From Raoultibacter timonensis (lineage in GTDB: Bacteria > Actinomycetota > Coriobacteriia > Coriobacteriales > Eggerthellaceae), in contig NZ_LT964679.1 of assembly GCF_900240215.1 (NCBI RefSeq), positions 2,184,768-2,245,650 on the forward strand: DNA of 60,883 bases. Direction: 5' to 3'. A program made the translations under genes and the position numbers. This document shows, one piece after another, positions 57,457 to 60,883 of the stretch. The notes under the pieces are model-generated. The model did no database searches. It was not told the origin of the DNA and was given only the letters and a program-made list of their open reading frames with translations. Position 1 is the first letter of the stretch; each line of letters opens with the position of its first letter.

Positions 57457-58791
57457 TTACGCAGGAGTCCCGTCGCCGAAAAGCAGCTCGCGTTCGCTTC
57501 CTTTGAGCGCGGCGCGCGCTTGGTCGCGCAGGTTGTTCATGCCGCTGAGGAATTGCCGGTACATGACAACGGTAAGGTAGCGTCCGATGGGCGTGAGCGT
57601 CAGCTCTTCGTCGTTATCGGTCTCGAACGCCTTGTTTACGCGCATGAACGCCATCTCCATGGGAAGCCCCGCTTCGACACTGCAGCCGAAATCGCGTTTG
57701 AACTGCTTCTTATCGAGCCGAAGCTTGTAGAGATCGAGCAGGAAGCGATAGCGCATGAGATCGCGCTTGCTCATATTGGTCTTTCCCATGATGGACATGC
57801 GTCCGCTCTCGATGGCGGCGTTGTAATCCTTGATGCTGAAGTTGTTGACGTAGAGGCACCCGTTCAGATGGGTGATGGAGCCGCTACCGATAGCCGGATA
57901 CTCGTCGTAGTTCACCTGGTACTCCTCGATCTGCGGAGCGTCGGCGGGCTTCTCCTTCTTCTCTTCTTCGTCGCCCCGGGTAAACGTCCACAGGGTCGTA
58001 CGGCGGAAAAGGGGGTCGTCGCCATCGGCCAAGACGCCGTCGAGAAGCTGGTAGTAGCGGTATTCGCGATCGTAATCCATCTTGCCGAGCGTAGCGGCCA
58101 TCTTGCGCGTCGTTGCCGAAGAAACGTACAGCGGCGAGAACGTGGTCTGCCGACACCCGCTGAGAGCGATCTTCTCCAAATCCGCCATCAGCACATCTTC
58201 GGTCTGCGAAGGGAAGTTGAAGATCATGTCGACGTTCAGGGAATCGAAATACGATTCGGCCTCGGCGATGCGCTCCAATATCTCTTCCCCGCTGCCGTAT
58301 TTCTCGTAGCGGTCCATCTGCTTGAGCAAATCGTTGTCGAAGCTCTGCACGCCCACGGAAAGGCGTTGAACGCGGCCCCTCAGCTTGTCGAGCCACGGCT
58401 GCGTCAAGTGGTTCGGATTCGTCTCGGACGCGACTTCCCTGATGTCGAAATTGTCACGGGCGAGGTCGAGCGTCTCGCACAGCTCGTCGATCATGACGGT
58501 GGGAGTACCCCCGCCCACGTAGATGCTCTCGAAATCGTAGCCCAGGTCTTTGAGCATCATCATCTCTTTGCGCATGTTCTCGAAATACGGACGAGCAACC
58601 TCCTCCCGAAACGGATAGCGGTTGAAGCTGCAATACGGGCATAGACGCTCGCAGAAGGGAACGTGCATGTACAGCATGTATTTCTGCTCGGGGTTGGCGG
58701 GCGGCATCATCGTTTCGTCGGTCGGGTTCAGTGCGAGATGGCTCTTGGTCATAGTATGGATCAGGCGCGAAAGAATGCGCTCGGAAAGCAT
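57457..58791 (-). CDS. Radical SAM HemN/HemW-like coproporphyrinogen oxidase family protein
   Basis: A 444-residue radical SAM enzyme. The iron-sulfur ligands are in YMHVPFCERLCPYCSFNRYP near residue 42 (CxxxCxxC), with GGGTPTVM near 97 and SVGVQSFD near 147, the HemN-family substrate and SAM contacts. Sequence alone does not separate haem synthesis (HemN), haem chaperone (HemW) and anaerobic haem breakdown (HutW/ChuW) roles; the long divergent C-terminal half suggests it is not a standard HemN. The ATG at 58791 follows AGGAGA. Divergently placed neighbours do not clarify the pathway. Confidence 0.88.
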   Translation of the reverse strand: MLSERILSRLIHTMTKSHLALNPTDETMMPPANPEQKYMLYMHVPFCERLCPYCSFNRYPFREEVARPYFENMRKEMMMLKDLGYDFESIYVGGGTPTVMIDELCETLDLARDNFDIREVASETNPNHLTQPWLDKLRGRVQRLSVGVQSFDNDLLKQMDRYEKYGSGEEILERIAEAESYFDSLNVDMIFNFPSQTEDVLMADLEKIALSGCRQTTFSPLYVSSATTRKMAATLGKMDYDREYRYYQLLDGVLADGDDPLFRRTTLWTFTRGDEEEKKEKPADAPQIEEYQVNYDEYPAIGSGSITHLNGCLYVNNFSIKDYNAAIESGRMSIMGKTNMSKRDLMRYRFLLDLYKLRLDKKQFKRDFGCSVEAGLPMEMAFMRVNKAFETDNDEELTLTPIGRYLTVVMYRQFLSGMNNLRDQARAALKGSERELLFGDGTPA

Positions 58792-58934
58792 GCTGTCTCC
58801 TATTCGGCTAGATTTTTCTCGAACACATGATATAGCTTCTTGGACGGTTTGTGCACATTCTTGATCTTCGTCCATAGGGAATATCGATATGGGCTGATCA
58901 CGGGCGCATGATCGGCACCCGAAATGCAAATGCC

Positions 58935-60455
58935 TCAGATCCGCATCTCGTGCGGCGCCTCCTCCTCGAAGCCGAAGCTTCTCTGCTCGGCCTCGACGGC
59001 TTCGAACACCTCCTGCTGGGAGTGGATGCCCATCTTGCGGTAGATGTTGCGGATATGGGTTTTCACCGTCTCCTTCGACAACGTGAGCTCGCTGCAGACG
59101 TAGGCGCGGTTGCGCCCCTTCGCCAGAAGCGCGAACACCTCTTCCTCCCGTGCGGTGAGATCGTATTTGCGGCACACGAGCGTGCACCCCATCTCGAAGT
59201 TGCCGGGCGGCGACTCGGCATCGCCGGGACGGACCATGCCCCATCCCGTTTGCAGGTTCTTCCGATCGGACAGCAGCAAAGCGAGCGCGAGCAGCACGAA
59301 CACCATGACGATCGAAAGGCTGTAGGCTCCCTCGCCCGATAGCGGGATGACCGCCATCGTGGCCGACCCGAGCACCGCGCCGGTGAGCTGTCCCAAGAGC
59401 AAAAAGCACGTGGTGATGGCGAACACCCAGTTCGTCGGCAGGCCGCGCTGCTTGATCAGATAGACGCACAGCGCCCACATCATGATGTCCACGAACCGAT
59501 ACCCCGTCATCTGCACGAGCAGCGCGCCGATAAAATCGGGCGTTACGAGCGACATGAGCAGGTAACCGAGCGCCATGACGAGAAAACCCACCTGATAGAT
59601 GAGCTGGTTGAAATCCATGCGGAAGAACAACGCGCATACGAGCAGGATCACCGCCGATAGGGCGAAGCTCGAAGCTGTGAGGGCGACAACGGGCCCATCG
59701 TAGTTGCCCGTGAGCAGAATCGTCTGCACGATGCCGAGCGAAAGCCCCTGGGTGAACGAAGTGGCGAGAAAGCGACGCGGCACGTTGAGCTGCACGTCGG
59801 TTACCGGCGGATAGAGATGGTGGACCGATCGGGCTTCCGCTCCAAGCAACCGCATGCTGAGAATCGGGATGAAAAACGCGATCACCCAGAGAAACACAGT
59901 GGAAAACGAGGTGATGAACACGAGGAAAGCCGCCGCGAGCACCGTGCCCACGATGCCGTGCAGGATGGTCTTGCGCGGCCCCAAATGCCCGAGCATGCGG
60001 CCCCATTCGACATGGAAGCACGACGTACCCGCCCCCATGAGCAGACCGCCTATGCAGAAAACCACCGAGTTGACCGCAGGGTTGAGCAGCGGCGAGAACG
60101 TGAGGATGCCGCACACGAGAGTTCCGAACGACATAACCGCAGGTATCGCCCGCACGTACCACGAACCCCTCGGCACCACGCGCTTGATCCTGAACAGGGC
60201 GCCGAGGACGAGAAACGTCACGGCGTACGCCGAGAGGGGAATGATCCAGCCCGGTATCGGCACGCCCGATTCGACGAGGAACGCCGGGCTGAAAAACGTC
60301 GTCTGGAACACGAGCCACACCCACGCCCAGAACAAACCGAACCCGATCGAAAGACGGTAGCGCGCCGCGATCTCCTGGCCGAAATCGCGCAGAATCGTTT
60401 TGCGCTCACGCGATTCGGTGAGTGCTGCATCCTGCGATTCCCTCGTTCGACCCAT
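58935..60455 (-). CDS. Membrane-spanning LuxR-family regulator, divergent from a Tat flavoprotein
   Basis: A 506-residue polytopic regulator with about 12 hydrophobic segments (residues 35-420) and a C-terminal LuxR helix-turn-helix (LTAREEEVFALLAKGRNRAY, then KETVKTHIRNIYRKMGIH). The membrane half is MFS-like in segment number but lacks transporter motifs. The ATG at 60455 has only a weak ribosome site. It is transcribed away from the exported flavoprotein beginning at 60742; the 286-base gap holds a perfect 24-bp palindrome. It resembles the regulator at 9733-11196 in length and membrane pattern. Confidence 0.9.
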   Translation of the reverse strand: MGRTRESQDAALTESRERKTILRDFGQEIAARYRLSIGFGLFWAWVWLVFQTTFFSPAFLVESGVPIPGWIIPLSAYAVTFLVLGALFRIKRVVPRGSWYVRAIPAVMSFGTLVCGILTFSPLLNPAVNSVVFCIGGLLMGAGTSCFHVEWGRMLGHLGPRKTILHGIVGTVLAAAFLVFITSFSTVFLWVIAFFIPILSMRLLGAEARSVHHLYPPVTDVQLNVPRRFLATSFTQGLSLGIVQTILLTGNYDGPVVALTASSFALSAVILLVCALFFRMDFNQLIYQVGFLVMALGYLLMSLVTPDFIGALLVQMTGYRFVDIMMWALCVYLIKQRGLPTNWVFAITTCFLLLGQLTGAVLGSATMAVIPLSGEGAYSLSIVMVFVLLALALLLSDRKNLQTGWGMVRPGDAESPPGNFEMGCTLVCRKYDLTAREEEVFALLAKGRNRAYVCSELTLSKETVKTHIRNIYRKMGIHSQQEVFEAVEAEQRSFGFEEEAPHEMRI

Positions 60456-60485
60456 AACCCTCGCACCCCCGGCTTCAAGCGCATC

Positions 60486-60505
60486 GTGTGGAAATACTAC
60501 CACAC
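60486..60505. promoter_or_regulatory. 6-8-6 inverted repeat
   Basis: GTGTGG, eight bases, CCACAC, between the divergent LuxR and flavoprotein genes, closer to LuxR. Shorter and weaker than the neighbouring palindrome. Confidence 0.35.
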
Positions 60506-60538
60506 CTGCCCTATCGTCGCTTTGCACACCCGATTCTG

Positions 60539-60562
60539 CATCTACCCCCGCGGGGGTAGATG
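60539..60562. promoter_or_regulatory. 24-bp perfect palindrome in divergent promoter region
   Basis: Twelve-base perfect arms with a CCCCCGCGGGGG centre (CATCTA...TAGATG ends), 84 bases from the LuxR ATG and 180 from the flavoprotein ATG; a likely regulator-binding site. Confidence 0.6.
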
Positions 60563-60741
60563 GCGTCCCCTCGCAAGTTACCCGCAGCCGGGGGATGCAT
60601 AGTACCTCGTCAGAGGCTAGGGTGATCTCACGGAAGCGATCTGGCGCCGATGCTTCATCAAGCCGGTGCAAACACGGATCAGCCAACGCATAGAAGGGCG
60701 CAAAGCGCCGCAAAACCTACTTCACGGGAGGAAGGGGCATC

Positions 60742-60883
60742 ATGAACAAGAAGGCAACGGGAGTATCGCGCAGGCAGTTTCTCATCGGGGCAGGACTCGC
60801 CGGCATCGGCGCCGCAGGAGCGGGGCTCGTCGGCTGCGCGCCGAACAACGAGGCACCGGCCACCGGGTCGTCGAACGGAGCCG
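60742..60883 (+). CDS. Tat-exported protein, probably a flavoprotein reductase (cut by right edge)
   Basis: Only the first 47 residues are present: a twin-arginine signal (VSRRQFLIGAGLAGIGAAGA), a lipobox-like LVGCAP and the start of a low-complexity linker. The signal closely matches those of the flavoproteins elsewhere in the window, and the divergent membrane LuxR is a typical neighbour, so an FAD reductase is the likely identity, but no enzymatic domain is visible. The ATG at 60742 follows AGGAAGGGG. Confidence 0.75.
   Translation, partial: MNKKATGVSRRQFLIGAGLAGIGAAGAGLVGCAPNNEAPATGSSNGA

Overview
The window is 60.9 kb of GC-rich bacterial DNA, best explained as a chromosomal segment of a gut Eggerthellaceae (Actinomycetota, Coriobacteriia). 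Three traits support this. There are at least six Tat-exported flavoprotein reductases, one of them frameshifted and one cut by the right edge. There are four membrane-spanning LuxR-type regulators, three of them placed beside flavoprotein genes. Core genes (rpoA, rpsD, groEL, eno) have an actinobacterial character. I cannot name the genus from sequence reading alone. I see no phage, insertion sequence, CRISPR array or rRNA operon.

Layout, left to right. 1-6.2 kb (minus): the N-terminal 1,840 residues of a nonribosomal peptide synthetase (A-T-C-A-T-C, running off the left edge), preceded by its phosphopantetheinyl transferase. 6.3-9.5 kb (minus): enolase, an orphan EcfT permease and two small charged proteins, one LEA-like and one related to the tail of ribosomal protein L17. 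9.7-13 kb (plus): a membrane LuxR and an ECF sigma/anti-sigma-like pair. 13.1-17.5 kb (minus): a Tat flavoprotein, a TrmO-like methyltransferase behind a MerR-type promoter, the MerR regulator, and a GGDEF protein whose leader carries eleven copies of a hexamer. 18-24.7 kb: a membrane LuxR divergent from an exported Old-Yellow-Enzyme-type reductase, then a Crp-like regulator and a frameshifted flavoprotein. 25-29.1 kb (minus): rplQ, rpoA, rpsD, rpsK, rpsM, rpmJ, infA, then tRNA-Gln and tRNA-Lys.

Right half. 29.5-34.4 kb: a 1,647-residue DUF11-repeat surface protein. 34.5-39.2 kb: an AGCS symporter, an HD hydrolase, a metal-permease-like protein, an rRNA methyltransferase and a membrane-tethered XRE regulator. 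39.6-44.1 kb: a flavoprotein, a membrane LuxR and an overlapping pair of ferredoxin-fold/Dabb-like genes. 44.3-49.7 kb (minus): MarR, groEL-groES with a CIRCE operator, and a NarL-type two-component system. 50-60.9 kb: another Tat flavoprotein, nadE, hypB-hypA, tatC, a tatB with a histone-H1-like tail, a small membrane protein coupled to an amidohydrolase, a radical SAM HemN/HemW-like protein, and a fourth membrane LuxR divergent from a Tat flavoprotein cut by the right edge.

How it fits together. The recurring unit is a Tat-exported flavoenzyme plus a transcription factor, often a polytopic LuxR. This suggests substrate-induced reductases working at the cell surface, served by the Tat genes in the same window. 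The best candidate for an undescribed system is 39.4-44.1 kb: an identical, identically spaced bipartite element lies upstream of both the flavoprotein and the Dabb-like pair, with the LuxR gene between them. Other unusual signals are the starter adenylation domain lacking the amino-binding aspartate, the acidic module shared by L17 and a free small protein, the MerR-type promoter on trmO, the hexamer repeat before the GGDEF gene, and the TatB tail.
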